Assembly: GCA_037954325.1 (NCBI GenBank)
Contig: JBBMNZ010000007.1
Coordinates: 7,125,001-7,189,000, forward strand
DNA: 64,000 nt
Source of the DNA: Fistularia commersonii
Lineage: Eukaryota; Chordata; Actinopteri; Syngnathiformes; Fistulariidae
Direction of reading: 5' to 3'
The notes beneath the pieces were generated by a model. It was given only the letters and a program-made list of their open reading frames with translations, had not been told where the DNA came from and searched no databases. This document shows, in pieces, positions 1 through 12,138 of the stretch (positions within the stretch are counted from its first letter, which is position 1; each line of letters starts with the position of its first letter). A program made the translations under genes and the position numbers.

Positions 1-3000
1 TTTTCAAGACTCGCGAGGATATACACTTTTCGTGGCCAGCGGGATTTCGTAACTAACTCCCTTACCGACTTGTCAGGAAATAAGAAGAAAAAAAGGCGAA
101 ATCCGGTCTGAAAAGTCACAATAACCTCAAAACAAGGACATGCTCCTGGCGGCTGAAAGATCTGGATGAGACGATTTTGGAGAAAGAAGCTGTTCTGCGA
201 TAATGGTCAGGACTTTGAGATGGTCACCACAAAGATTCCTTGACAGGTTTGATTCGAGGGACATTAAAAGGGGACAGCATGGAGGTTAACCGGACCGAAA
301 AAGGGGGGGTGTTTGATGACTGCAAAATAAAAGAGGAAAATTGACCGAGGGGTGAGCAGGATCTGGGAGTGTCTGGAGAACAAGAGTTATTGCTTTGATA
401 AATCCAGAGTTATTGTTTGGACCGTAGATTTGACGAGAACCGAAACCAGATCCTTCATTGTTTCCTCTCTGTTTTTAATAGAATATTATGATATGTTTAT
501 GTAAGAAACCCGACGCCGATGGGCATTATTTGATTTTCCAGACTGCTGGATCTTCTCATTCCATCACGATTAACTGAAAAAGTCAATTACATGCATTTAA
601 CAGCTTCCTGAAAAGAAGCGGTTCAACATCACGACCGCAGGCCGTCTATTATCTCCCGAAAAAACAAACCGACGACGCTTTCTCCGTGTTTTCCGCCAGC
701 CGTTCGCTCACAGCCGCCCCCGTCGAGCCCGACCGGACTGGAACCGAGTGTCGACTGGCGACCGGTGTGAAATCTCATGCCGCCTTATCCCGGAGCATTC
801 TGACAACACTAATTTTAGAAGTCCTAATATCTTCGAGGCCTCGGTTATCTGCAGGCCGCAAGTTCCTTTATCCTCCGCTCCCCCGTGGGAGCTGCCATCT
901 CTCATTCTGAGAGAAGCAGGTCCTCTTCAAGGGACACCCTGAAATACCCCTCTGACAGCAGAGATTAACTCATGTGTGCTCCTCGGTGACTCGCAAGGCC
1001 CGAATATGCCCACAAGAAGACTAAGAGACCGACTGCTGAGGCGGCCGCTGCCACGCGGCGTGTCATTATTACGGTAATTTATTGTGAGAGCGAGGTCAGA
1101 TAGGATTCTGTTACCCGACAGGTGGCGATCTTCATCTCGCCCTCGACCGCTTTCTGCATTCGGGGGAGCAGAAGATTTATCCCGGAAAATAGCAACAGCC
1201 GACAGGACGCCGTCGGCTTTCTGTGCGTCTTCTCCCACGGACGACACGCAGACACGCTGCTCTAAAAATACCGAAAACGTCCTCGATGTTTGGGAAAAGG
1301 GCTCGTATTTCATCAAAACAAATACTGCAGGGTTTCAAGTCCAACAACAAGGGAGCCACGTCTGCTTTACGTCTCCCGCTCAAAATCAGACCGTCATATA
1401 GCGCTTTATTGCCAATATTGCGCCGTGGTATTATTTTGTAATAAAAGCCCTGAGAGGAGATCCCATGGGTCTAGTTCCGGAGGTCCCGACATGCACATAC
1501 AAGTTTTAGACCACCTGAAAAGTGGCTGTATAGGAAAACTGCCCGAGAGCTATTATACGTTTCTCTCCAGCCCGTCCGCCCAGCGTTCTCCAGATCATAT
1601 TAGGAGATAATTGTAAAATCCCTCACATGGAAATTCTTAGACCGAAGAGATGTTTCCGAAAAGCATCGTAACCGAAGACACGCTCTCAATCTGATCAAAG
1701 AGAAACAACAGGCTCCCGCATCCAGAAGGGTTGAGGGGAGATCAACCGGACGAAAAACACAAATGGCGCCCGTCCACTGGCTGAGTCTGACAGCATCTGG
1801 AGGATCTTCTGAACCTGCCGAAGGAACCGAAGATTACATGTTTCCGTTGACTTTCCGTCGTACTCTTTCCATTCTGAAGTCTCCCCTTTCACGCGTCCCA
1901 TGTGGTCTTTGTTAACCGGTGTTGTCAGAGATGCTATTTAAAACCGAATCTCAACGGTTGAAACAATTTGTCAACGTGCAACGGCGAGCTGACGTCCCTC
2001 ATTCGGTTCGCTTCTGTTCACCGGGTGGATGTAAATCCAGCTCGGCTCCTCGCTCTCCTGCCTCACGCTTTAAATCTTTCATGCCATTTTGGGGGGTTTG
2101 AACTTCCCAGAGCTGCTGTCGCTTTTCAGACGCAAGTTCTGGTCAATGCGTAGAAAATCAGGCCCGGTCAAACAGGGGAAGATCGTCAGCGTGGCAGGAA
2201 GTGATCCGTGGGGGTCGTTTACCGACACCTGATCTAAAGTCTCACAGATCGTGTCTTCGGACAGATATATTAGGTGTCGTCAGTGAACTTTGGCGTCTTT
2301 TTTTACGGTTTTCTCAATCGTTCAAGACTTAGCAACCAAACTGACAAGAATTTGGGCAAAAAGCTGTTAGCAAAGAGCTAATGACGTGAAAAAGTCAACC
2401 AGAGAAGACTAAAAATGTAGAAATGTCACCAGCTAGCAAGTTTCTCTGTCTGACCTAAAAAAGACCCAAAAGTCAATTTATGTATCTTACTCTTCAGTTT
2501 CTTTGAAAACTGAAAATGGATTAAATTCCTGGCCAAAATTAACAAAAGATAAAGACTGAGCCGGATCTTGAAGATTTAGCGCAGCTATTTGAGCATGGGG
2601 TCGAATCGTTACACAAAACCAAACTGTTAAATTTCATATCATGAAGAAAAGGGTGGTACGTGCTTTTGATTTGGTCAAAAGTGGGGTTCCTCAGGGTTCC
2701 TCAGGGTTCTCTGGGTTCCTTCCACAGCCCAAACACATGCAGAGCCCAACTGGAGACCCAACGTTGTCCAGACATGTGAATGAGAGGGCGAATTGACCCT
2801 GTGATCCGTCCTGATTTCAGAATAAGGGGTATAAATAATGAAAAATATATGATTAAGATATTTACCGCCAACAGACACAGTGATGGAGAACCTGCCATGT
2901 CCTTCTCTTGTCTACATTGCTGTATATCTCGTGTGGGTGGAATTTTATTATCATTTATTTTTTTAAATAGCATCGTAATGTCGACGTTTGTTGGAGATGC

Positions 3001-5031
3001 AAAAAAGGTTCATCTGTGCTCCAGATGCAGTCTTTACAACCCGCTGTAACATCACCGGTCCCGAGGACAGCGAGGTCTTTTTCCAAAGAAGTTGTTCGGT
3101 ACAAAAACCAGCAGAGTCAAGGTCAAACTTACGACGCAATTTTAGGTTACGATGTTCCATGAGAGCATCGCCATGTTTTGAAGAAACGAGTTTCCTTGTT
3201 ACGAACCAAATTCACGAGCAGATTTTTATGGGGTAATGCTCTCTCCTTGCTGGTTGCGTTTCAAAGCAACATTCTCCTTCAAGGTTTCGGGGTCAGGATG
3301 GAGGATGGAAACAGAATAAATGAGTTTGATTGAGCAGAAGTTGATTTAATCTTAATCTCAAGGTGTTCCCGGAGGGTACCTGGTGACCTGGTTGATTTTT
3401 TGGGGGGTCAGATATGCCCATCATTGTGCTTCCCATTCACCCTTCACCAATACCTGCCTTCCTTAGTTACGGTTGCCAAGTCCGGCGAGCTGCCCGAGCT
3501 TTCAAGGTCAGCAGCACTTATGGATATCCTTGGAGAAGCGTTGGGTACTTCTTGGAAAAACACCAAACTGATGTCAAACAGAAGGTTTATGTGACGGCTC
3601 AGAAGGACTCCGAATATTTGAAAGCTCTGCATGACGCTGGAACATTTGTCTTTACATGCGTAGCTGTGCATATGTATGCCTATGTGTGTGTGTGTATGTG
3701 CATTTACACATATGTACCGTATGTGTTCACAAATGAAGACAGATATACCTCACAAAGTCCTTTTAATCCCCCCCTGACATCTAGTAGTTATCTCAGAAAA
3801 ATAAATATGCATTTGAGTCAATCATATGACAAATCAATTGACAACTGTCCATTTATTTATCAACGAAAGATAAATGAAACCGTAATTCCGGACCTCCAAG
3901 ACCCCTTGCATTAGCGTGATGTGTGTGCCTGAACTTGTTATTTCATTAACTTGGCTCAAAAAAGTGCACATCTTTCAGATTATACAACCTGAAAATTTTG
4001 AACGAGGCATCCAAAACATCCAGCAGAAAACCAAAAATTGGAAAGCGGCACCAGAGAGTCCCAGAGGTGTCAGCCTTTGGCGGAGGCCATCCGAAGCACA
4101 TCTCATTTGTCCTGCAGAACTCTGCATATCGCATTGGTTTCCGAGAGAAAATAGGCGCCGTCACGCGCGCACGCCGTCTCCCCGCCGGGAATCGCCGGGG
4201 ATTTTTGCATCAGAGAAATATAAAAAGACTTGCGTTGAAACAACGTTTGAAATTCAGTGTACTACAGTAAATAACACCCCCGATATACAGCCCTTAAAAT
4301 GGTTCCTGCAGCTGTCGATTCGGCCTCCGAAGCGTAGCAGCGGATCCATTTACACCCAGAACATTCACATATTTCCCTCTGACGACGAGCTCATCTTCTG
4401 GGCATTCATGATGGAAATAAAGCACTCTCATCACCCGCTCTCATTGGGCGGCGTTATCTATTTCTACTCCATGTGACCTCACTGTTATTTTGGTTGCCGG
4501 TCAGAAAATAGTGTAACAGTTGTCACACCTCAAAACGGTTGGAGGCAGGTCGCCCATTGCCAGCTTAATTTATTTCTCTTTATTTGAAATGCATTTGAAC
4601 CAGAAAGTGATTTTTGATTTTGAACAGAAACAGATGAAGCATGTTTTTGCTTAATGTATGTGCATCTGCGAGACTTTTGGGTGGTTCCCTCGTCAAAAAC
4701 CTCTTGGTGAGGCAGGGAAGGAATCGTAATGATGTGACTGAGGCCCCTTTTATACGGCAACGTAACGATTCATTTTTCTCTCGTCGTTTTTGAATAGTTC
4801 TGCGTGCAAACGGTTCAGATCAGACATGTTGTAGAACTTATGCCGGGCCAGTTGTTGGCGGTGTGGTTTAGTGATGAACTAAAACATGCGCAGTCAGGGC
4901 GCAACAATGCTCGTGGGAACGAGTGTAAACATCAACAACGGCGATCAATCCAGTATTTGTATGGACCAATGGTGAGGTGGAGGTACTGCTTCCTACCAGG
5001 AGGGTAAATTCCAAGAGACTGTAGAGTGGGA
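1..5031. other. 5' flanking DNA, distal part: no gene recognised
   Basis: Only short unsupported open frames are seen. The longest (3414-3914 and 3916-4476) show no domain or family I recognise and no splice or codon signs of a gene. A dispersed-repeat fragment lies at 2690-2797, and a short GT-rich patch at 3685-3702. The rest is unique-looking sequence without readable structure. Confidence 0.5.
2690..2797 (+). repeat. Dispersed repeat fragment (GAATGAGAGGGTGAATGG family)
   Basis: Contains CACAGCCCAAACACATGCAG, GGAGACCC and TGTGAATGAGAGGGCGAAT. The same landmarks in the same order recur at 20618, 30608 and 38790 and inverted at 12978 and 53445. Widespread in teleosts as I recall, class not assigned. 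Confidence 0.6.
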
Positions 5032-5275
5032 GTCATGCCAGTCCCAGAACTCAGGAGTACTCTGGCGTATTCTGGAGTACTCAGGAATACTCTGGAGTAC
5101 TTTGGAGTATAATGGAGTACTTGAGAAGACACCGGAGTACTCTGGAGTCATGCCAGTCCCAGAACTCAGGAGTACTCTGGCATATTCTGGAGTACTCGGG
5201 AATACTCGGGAATACTCTGAAGTATTATGGAGTACTTGGAAGAGGCCGGAGTACTCTGGAGTCAGCCATTGTTCT
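5032..5275 (+). repeat. Minisatellite: two ~115-bp units built from degenerate GGAGTACTC blocks
   Basis: GTCATGCCAGTCCCAGAACT begins at 5032 and recurs at 5147; a shortened GTCAGCC start follows at 5261. Between these, GGAGTACT, GGAATACT and related 8-10 bp blocks repeat about ten times per unit. GAGTACTC is self-complementary, so each block can pair with any other. The two unit copies differ by small changes. Confidence 0.85.
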
Positions 5276-7420
5276 TGTGGCCTACCCGCCTCCCATGTGC
5301 GTTGACGTACTTCCTGTTCAATACAGTGAGGAGGCCAACCAACTTGGCAAGTTGGTGATGGTCAACCAACTTGCCAATGAAGATTGCCTGGAAGGTGTCG
5401 CGGTTCCCCCGTCTCCATGGACACAGACGTTTTCATATCCTTCCGCCTTGGAGCCTGTGTCTGTATTGGTCCCCTTGTTGGCGCTGAACCTACCTGAATC
5501 AGAAATTGTAATCGGGTTTATAGATCGGTCTGTTCCTGTTCTGTTACACGTCGTACAACGACTGGACAAGAACTTTGTGCGCGATACAAAATGCAGAGTG
5601 GAATGTCGATTTAAGCGATGCAGTGATTATCCGCGTGAGTAATGTGGGCGGCGGACAGTCATAAATCGTTTTACATGAGTATACCGTCATGTCAATCTCC
5701 GGTAGCCGATGGTTTTCAGCCTTGAGCTTCCCTTTCCAAATCAAAACCAGATTGGATGACAAATTGTTCCCAACACACAGAGTGACTGTAAATCGATAGG
5801 TTACAGAAATGCGAGCTGAGATTGAAGGATCCCAACCAGAAAGGGTCAAATAAAAGAGTCAACCCATACAATTTAGATCCGCAAATAGAGTCATCAAAAA
5901 GATTTCCATTACGAGACATGACTAATGGAAAAGTTTGGATCGGTTAAGGGGAAAATAAAACACCGGTTTGTGAATGTCTGTCAAGGTCAAGGGAAAATCC
6001 AATGGTGGTTTCTCAGAAAGAAAGCTGAGTCACACTCGGAAACCGAGTCAGTTACAATCCGTCTGGTTGTAGTGTGACGATCCACGGCAGCCTCTTCCGG
6101 CCTGCAACCACTCAATCGTCCAAATCTGCGACCTGGCAACTGGGACACAAACTCCGGTTATTTGTGGTACATTTGCTGAAACGTCCCAAACAACAGATGT
6201 GGTTCTGCTGAGGGCTCTTAAAGAATTCTTGCAAAATGACGTAGATCCCTCAATATCAGATTTCGTGAGGGGCATGTATCGTGTTAGAATTAAGCGAAGG
6301 GAGATCTAGTTTTATTGAAACAACAAAAGAAAAATAAAGGTCCGACGCGTCATTGGCGTCATCAAAAGGACGGGATGTTAGCTTATCTTCTGGAGATTTC
6401 GTCAGGCAGAGAAACGTGGAAAGCATCTTAGACTGCGGCTACACCCTACCGGATTAACCTCCAGAATCAGCGACCAGTTTCAAGTTCACCGCTCAGCTGT
6501 CGCTCTTATCAACATTTGATTAGTTCCCTATTTGACACCAGGAAATGCGAAAAGCGCTTAAATTGGAAAAGGCCATTTTGTCTTCTTTCTGGCCACGCTT
6601 TAATCACAATTGTTTGGCGTGTCAGCGAGGAGGTTTCCTCTTATCGCTCTGCCTCCGAAGCCAAGCGAGGAATCTAATACCGAAGCGCCCATTTCCAACT
6701 GGCTGTAGAATACAGAGACTTTAAAAAAAAAGAAAAAATGACCACGCAATCTTTCCATTGTGAGGACAGATGCGCGATCGCCCGCGGACCGCCTCGCCGT
6801 TTCTTGGTGGGATGTGACGGCGGTCATATGGCGCGTGCAGCAGGCGGCGTGTTGCGAGCGGAGTCCCAGTGGGCACATCCTGGTTTCTCTTTAGATCATC
6901 ATCCGCCACGTTTATGACCCTGATGCCTCGTAAGGGTTTATGACCCACGCCCCGGCCCCTCGCCCCCCTCTGAGCGTCTGATCTTTTTAAAGCCAATTTC
7001 AGCATTGAATTAAACGTGATCTCACTTCACTTGACTGTATGATTTGCCCCCTGGTGATATAACCCATGTGATGCATTAAACATGACCTTTATGGCACCAT
7101 AACTTCCTTCTTTTAACTCCCCTGCCCCCGGGCCAAATGCTTACACCCCTGCTGCCTTGCTCCTCTAAGTCCCGGGTAAGCATGTCTATGCTTAATGCCT
7201 CTGGTGTGGAGCGAATGTACGTGCACTCAATACATTTGTTTTTACCAAAGTAGAGGGTATTTGCTGAATGGCAGAGGTCAAATACATACATTGTATTTAA
7301 CACCATAAGGACGGCTTTCTAGGGGTGATACCACAGATCCAGTCGGGGAAGGAACATCTTGATACTTCTCTTCTCGCGTGCAGAGGGAAGGCAGGAAGCC
7401 GGACTTTACATTTAGGCAAT
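5276..7420. other. 5' flanking DNA between minisatellite and inverted repeat: no gene recognised
   Basis: Contains the 13-bp perfect hairpin at 5344-5377. An open frame runs through the minisatellite into 5642, but its end has no recognisable domain. Nothing else is supported. Confidence 0.45.
5344..5377. repeat. Perfect 13-bp hairpin
   Basis: TTGGCAAGTTGGT (5344-5356) and ACCAACTTGCCAA (5365-5377) are exact reverse complements around an 8-base loop. The left arm also overlaps a near-palindrome ACCAACTTGGCAAGTTGGT starting at 5338. No T run follows; function unknown. Confidence 0.7.
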
Positions 7421-7888
7421 TCTTTCCCCTAAATCTCGTACGTTTCGTCGCCGCTCCTCGCAGCTGAAGAGTCACCTGGAGGCACGGCTGACAGGAAGTC
7501 ATTCGGCTTCCGGACTATTTTTCCTCCCTGGCGGACGGGTCGGGCCTCCCATTGGAGAACCCGTCTGTAGCCACGATCGTAGGACCAAGAGAGTCACGAG
7601 AGCCGACAAAAGACTTTCACCTTTGGCTTCTCAACAATAACAAACTGCAAAGTCTTTCCAGTGATGTACCACAATCAACAACCGATTGATGAACTCCAAC
7701 AAACAGGAAACCCGGTCGACAAACAACGGTATGCCTTTATGGTACGGATGCACGGGAACAGGGAAGGACGTCCAGAGAGCGGGTCGGATGTCGGCGCTGT
7801 GGGCGGAACACGGCTCGGAGGACGTCCAATCTCCGACGTATCACCGCCGAGCAGAGAAGGAAAAGCGATCTTCTCTGCGGATACCCAG
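7421..7888 (+). repeat. Inverted repeat, left arm, unclassified
   Basis: From TCTTTCCCCTAAATCTCGTA to GATACCCAG this segment matches the reverse complement of 13858-14297 over nearly its whole length, with scattered substitutions and a few short indels. No transposon domain, terminal repeat or target duplication is recognised. It is either two opposite copies of an unknown dispersed repeat or an inverted duplication. Confidence 0.8.
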
Positions 7889-7984
7889 AGAAACATCTAA
7901 CAGATCTGACGTTTATCAAAGACCCGAAATTATCCAGAAAAGTGAATGACGCAGTGAAAGGATGTATGTCTCCATATGTGGCCT

Positions 7985-8066
7985 TGTGACGGGCCGCTCC
8001 AAGGTGTGCCCTGCCTCTCGCCCAATGACAGCTTTTTATGTTAGAGATAGAAAATGAATGAATAAC
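7985..8066 (+). repeat. Dispersed repeat tail (CCTCTCGCCCAATGACAGCT)
   Basis: CCCTGCCTCTCGCCCAATGA followed by CAGCT and a GAATGAATAA end. The same tail recurs at 10590-10690 (CACCTCTCGCCCAATGACAG), and a decayed form at 49815-49900 (CGTCCAATCCAATGACAGCA). Confidence 0.55.
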
Positions 8067-8645
8067 TTGACCAAATAAGGCGGCTAGCTGCTTATGTCCT
8101 CCATATGACAGTATATGACACTGTGAAGGTGCAAATCAAAATATTTGTGTTCTGGGAATGTGAATGTGATGGCCTTGAAGGTATGCCAGGGAAAGAGCAG
8201 AGTCTTCTTCCTCTCCTCCGTGCTGCTCCCTTTACTACTTCCAGTAAGCGAACAGATTACCCGTGGAAATCATGATGAATCTATTCTTGCCTTGAGAAGT
8301 CTTCATGTTCCTCTGAAAGTTCAAGATCTCCTTCTCCTTTGCGGGTACAGATGTCTCAAAGTGGTCTGATCTGACGACACGCCATCCTCATCTGTCCAAA
8401 AGACCTGGATTTGCAAAAGCATTGAGATGAAATAATTTTTTGACACACTGGCTTTTGATACTCGGTATGCTCATCTTAGCTACCGATCAGATCCTCCGTA
8501 CGAGGCTTCTCGTGCCAGAAGGTAGTCCTTTAGTGGCCTTTAGTTACTTCCGGTGGTCACCACTCCCAGGATGGTGAAGAGCTACTGCATTGACGTAGTT
8601 CCATGAAGACCCACAATGCCTTGCTCAAAGTGAGCGGGACAAGCG

Positions 8646-9165
8646 TGACAGATCACTGGGTTTAATGGGCACAAGGAATCCAGAGGCTTATGAAGATTCG
8701 CATGATTTGCAATGGTGGAGCGAGATGGGTTATGGTCTCCAGGTTATGGTCAAGCCACATGTCCCTGCCCGTCCCCTCCGATCTGCCACCTCTGGGCACC
8801 GTCCACCCCATTACCCAGAGCCCCAGGTCTCGGTTCTCCTCAGTCTTGGCTCCTCGGTGGTGGAACGAACTTCCGAATAAGGTCAGAACAGCGGGGTCGC
8901 TGCCCATCTTTCGCCCGTGAGCTGAAAACATACCTCTTCACCAAGCACTACCCTACTAATCTCACTTAACCCCCCCCCCAAAAAAAAATGAAGGTTGAAA
9001 TGAATTTTTGCATGTTTATGGTTTTGAGATGGCTATTTGGTTGAGTGGTCATTTCTGACTCTGGACTACTGGTACTTTGGATCTTCTGTGATTGAATTGC
9101 ACTTCTTGTAAGTCGCTTTGGATAAAAGCGTCTGCCAAATGACTGGAATGTAATGTAATGTAATA
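8646..9165 (+). mobile_element. 3' end of an L2-clade LINE (decayed ORF C-terminus and tail)
   Basis: Across frames the sequence reads like the L2 C-terminus: SSVLAPRWWNELPNKVRTAG, then a frame change and LKTYLFTKHY. It ends in CGCTTTGGATAAAAGCGTCT followed by TGTAATGTAATG tail repeats, the typical teleost L2 3' tail. It is truncated at 5' and carries a frameshift. Confidence 0.8.
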
Positions 9166-9898
9166 TATGGGCTGGAAGGCAGTCATGTGGCTGTTTCGTC
9201 ACGGTGACTCCTCAGTTGACACGGTAACCTACTGACTTCTTTACCTACCCTTTCAAAAACCGAAGTGCCGATCGGACTCCTCTCCGCGAGGCTTCCCGTG
9301 GTTCCCGTCAGGACTGCGCTTTCCGTCGACACAACTGCAACAAGGCGCAGTGATACATTGCAGGTTTCTGTCGCCCCGCTGCGAGGGAATCCTCCTCCGG
9401 CGTCGAGTTACAGTGCGTACACAGGAGACCTCTAACACGTGCAAATATGTGTTACAGAAAGCAGAGGTTGCAACATTACAAGGAGTGGCTGTTAAAGGCA
9501 AGGCCCTGATGTATATCAGGAGGTGCAGATCACTGTTATGACTGGGGAGTTCAAACCCGCTGAACCATGAGAAGGAGAGTGGAGCTGTTTGAGCTCTCAT
9601 GTCTGTACTTTGCCAAAGTTTGGGGTGGGGTGGAGGTCTAACCACTGGATGATAAATCACCTGACATGTTGGAAGACCATTTACTGCTGCCTTTTGGTCA
9701 GAGTGCACATGCAGATAAACAGGACGCATTGATTATTAGAGGGCAAAACGTGGCGTTTGCATGTTTTTTTATTTCGCTGCATTCTGAAGCCCTTGCACAT
9801 CTAAAAATAAAAGGAACTGTTGGGAGATAATAGTTTTGTTTTCAAGGGATGTCGAAAGCCAAGTTGCCCTGGGAGACAGAAGTGACGTGCAGACAGGG

Positions 9899-10314
9899 GA
9901 GGCAGGAGAGGCCGTGCCTCACTTGCCAATCTTGGAAAGAAAAGACATGTCACATGAAAAAAAGAATTAAATGGTTATGTTTATCAGTGATTTGCACTTT
10001 AAAGGTGCTTTTTCATTTAACTCACCAGATTTAGATTATTTTTTTATATTAAGATCAGTGGATTTTCACATTTACTGTTAAAATACTGATGTGTGCTGAG
10101 GCTGTGGATTGTTGAGCCTCAACCTAGATTACGTAGTGACGGCTGACTGCTGGCAAGCTCTGCACAAAGACCGTATTGCTGTCTCTCTGTACGGCATGGC
10201 GCTATTAAATGGTTAAATGGTACGATGTACAATGGTTTTTGTCAGCAACTGTATGTGTGTTACTAGTTTCTTGTGTTGAGCAATCAAAAGTGAGGCACGG
10301 GGTTCTCCTGCCTC
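9899..10314. mobile_element. Fold-back element / candidate MITE with ~26-bp terminal inverted repeats
   Basis: GAGGCAGGAGA...CCGTGCCTCACTT at 9899-9924 pairs with AAGTGAGGCACGG...TCTCCTGCCTC at 10288-10314. The interior is AT-rich and non-coding. No clear target-site duplication is seen, so the superfamily is not assigned. Confidence 0.5.
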
Positions 10315-10589
10315 ACAGTAGGGGGCGCTCATGATTCCAGCGATTCTTCTTGCGACTCCTCGGCTGCAGAGCGCAGCGCCTCACCAGCCATGAGCCTCAC
10401 CGCATGTCACTGGGAGTCGTAAATTAAATTTGGGGTTGTCCGACCTTTCCACTTCTGAGCTCAAAATGATAAAGAGCCGAACATGCTTGAGGCGTGCTAC
10501 AATTCCTTTACCGAGCTCTTACCGATTCTGATTGTGAACAACGAAGTATTTGATTTGATTATTTGTCATATATCTCAACATGCGGCCCT

Positions 10590-10690
10590 GGGATTGAACG
10601 GTCCAGGGCGAACTCCACCTCTCGCCCAATGACAGCTGGAATAAGATCCAGGATTAGTCGTAAAGATAATGAATGAACGAATGAATGAAT
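10590..10690 (+). repeat. Dispersed repeat tail, second copy
   Basis: TCCAGGGCGAACTCCACCTC, CGCCCAATGACAGCTGG and GATAATGAATGAACGAATGA match the tail at 7985. Confidence 0.55.
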
Positions 10691-12138
10691 ATGCTAGTGT
10701 GCTAGAATATGCTAATAAGTTGTAACAAATAAAAAGCTCTATGATAAGAATAACCTACAAGCAGGGGCAGTTTGTGAATTTTTAAAATTCTACCAGCTAC
10801 CTTTGACTTCAACGTCCAATCAGCATGCAGGGCCGCTCCATGTGGACCCGCCCCTTATTGGTGCGATTTTCAGTCTGCTTAAAATTGCAATGAGTTCTCT
10901 CATGCCGCTTTTCAACTTCTTTTCAACCATTTCAACCTCTCCCATATTTTTATACATTTATTCTTTTAATCTTTTTTGTGGCAAAATGGTTTTCTAGGGC
11001 GGCGACCAACCAGAGCACGGAGTTCTGTATCCTGGGCTCGGATTGGCTCAGCGACAGTAGCATCGTTCTGTGCATCTCCTGCACTTAGCATGCATCTGCG
11101 GTGTTGCATTTATGTGAATTATATAGGAAGTGTTTATAAGAGCTCGGGAAAGGTTAATAGGCACATAAAGCTTTAAAATGTATATAGATAATAAAATGAA
11201 ATTATTTATTTTATTTTGTTTATTTATCATATTTGTTTACAGGTGATGTACCTTCCTTGTAGCTTACAGGGAACATTTTTGTGTTTAACTCGCCAGCCAA
11301 GGTTACATATTATATTGCTTTATAATTTTGACTAAGACAAACATAAATTGTGACAGCTTTCTAGTCACCTGTTCATTTAACAGGTCACCTTAGTCATCAT
11401 TGCAAGTTGCCCCCCGATAACTTAGTTAGGAGTTCATTTTGACCAGACCTGGGTATTTTTTATTTTATTTTATTTTATTTTATTTGAATATTTTAACAAG
11501 TATTTTCAATCAAGTATTAACAAGTATTTTCAACCAATGTTGAATTTAAAAACTCCTTATTTTTTCCTTTTGTTTAATTTTGGATGGATCATTACATACA
11601 AAATAATATAGGTACATTTATATAATCATTAATGATTTAAACGTTGAAATAAAATGCAGAAAAATTGAAATATTTAAATTGCAATTTTCATTTATTTGCC
11701 ATTCACATGATACCAAGTTGGCACGTGCATAAAAAATTAAATACAAAATGTGGCCAGCCAGCGAAAATAATTGCCGACCCCTGAATATCGGAGTCGGAAA
11801 GGAAGAACACGCAAAACGGAAAATGATCCTCGGCCCGTCCTGCCTGCATGCTGAAGTGTTGTTCGGATGATACGGTTAACAGTTTGCACGGCAGCTCCGC
11901 GGCCATCGGTGTGAGAGTGGACGTGAACAGGTGAATGCTATCCAGCGTAAAGTGCTTTTGGAACCAGAAGATGATGAAAACGACATGTGAGAGGACTCTT
12001 TTACTGTTTGAAAAGTCAAATTCACGGACAAGTAGAGGCTGAGACGCAGGCCGGGACGGGAAATACCGGTCAATTTCTTTTTAGCCATTTAAGGATTTTA
12101 ATCTCATCTTACTTCTCTTGGCATGAATAAGTTGAGTA

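Larger units (their letters stand above)
9171..12138. other. 5' flanking DNA, AT-rich: repeats only
   Basis: Holds the fold-back element 9899-10314, a dispersed-repeat tail at 10590-10690 and a (TTTTA)n tract at about 11455-11484. TTGCCGACCCCTG at 11772-11784 resembles a hAT terminus, but I could not find its partner. No gene is recognised. Confidence 0.45.

Noticed and set aside
3916..4476. 186-codon open frame in the 5' flank
   Set aside because: Longest frame in the flank, but no recognisable domain, low-complexity-free random composition and no splice context. A neighbouring frame at 3414-3914 runs into a GT-rich patch. Length alone is not enough.
5112..5642. 176-codon open frame across the minisatellite
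   Set aside because: The first third is translated repeat (GVLEYSG-type words) and the rest has no family resemblance. Better explained as a repeat reading frame.
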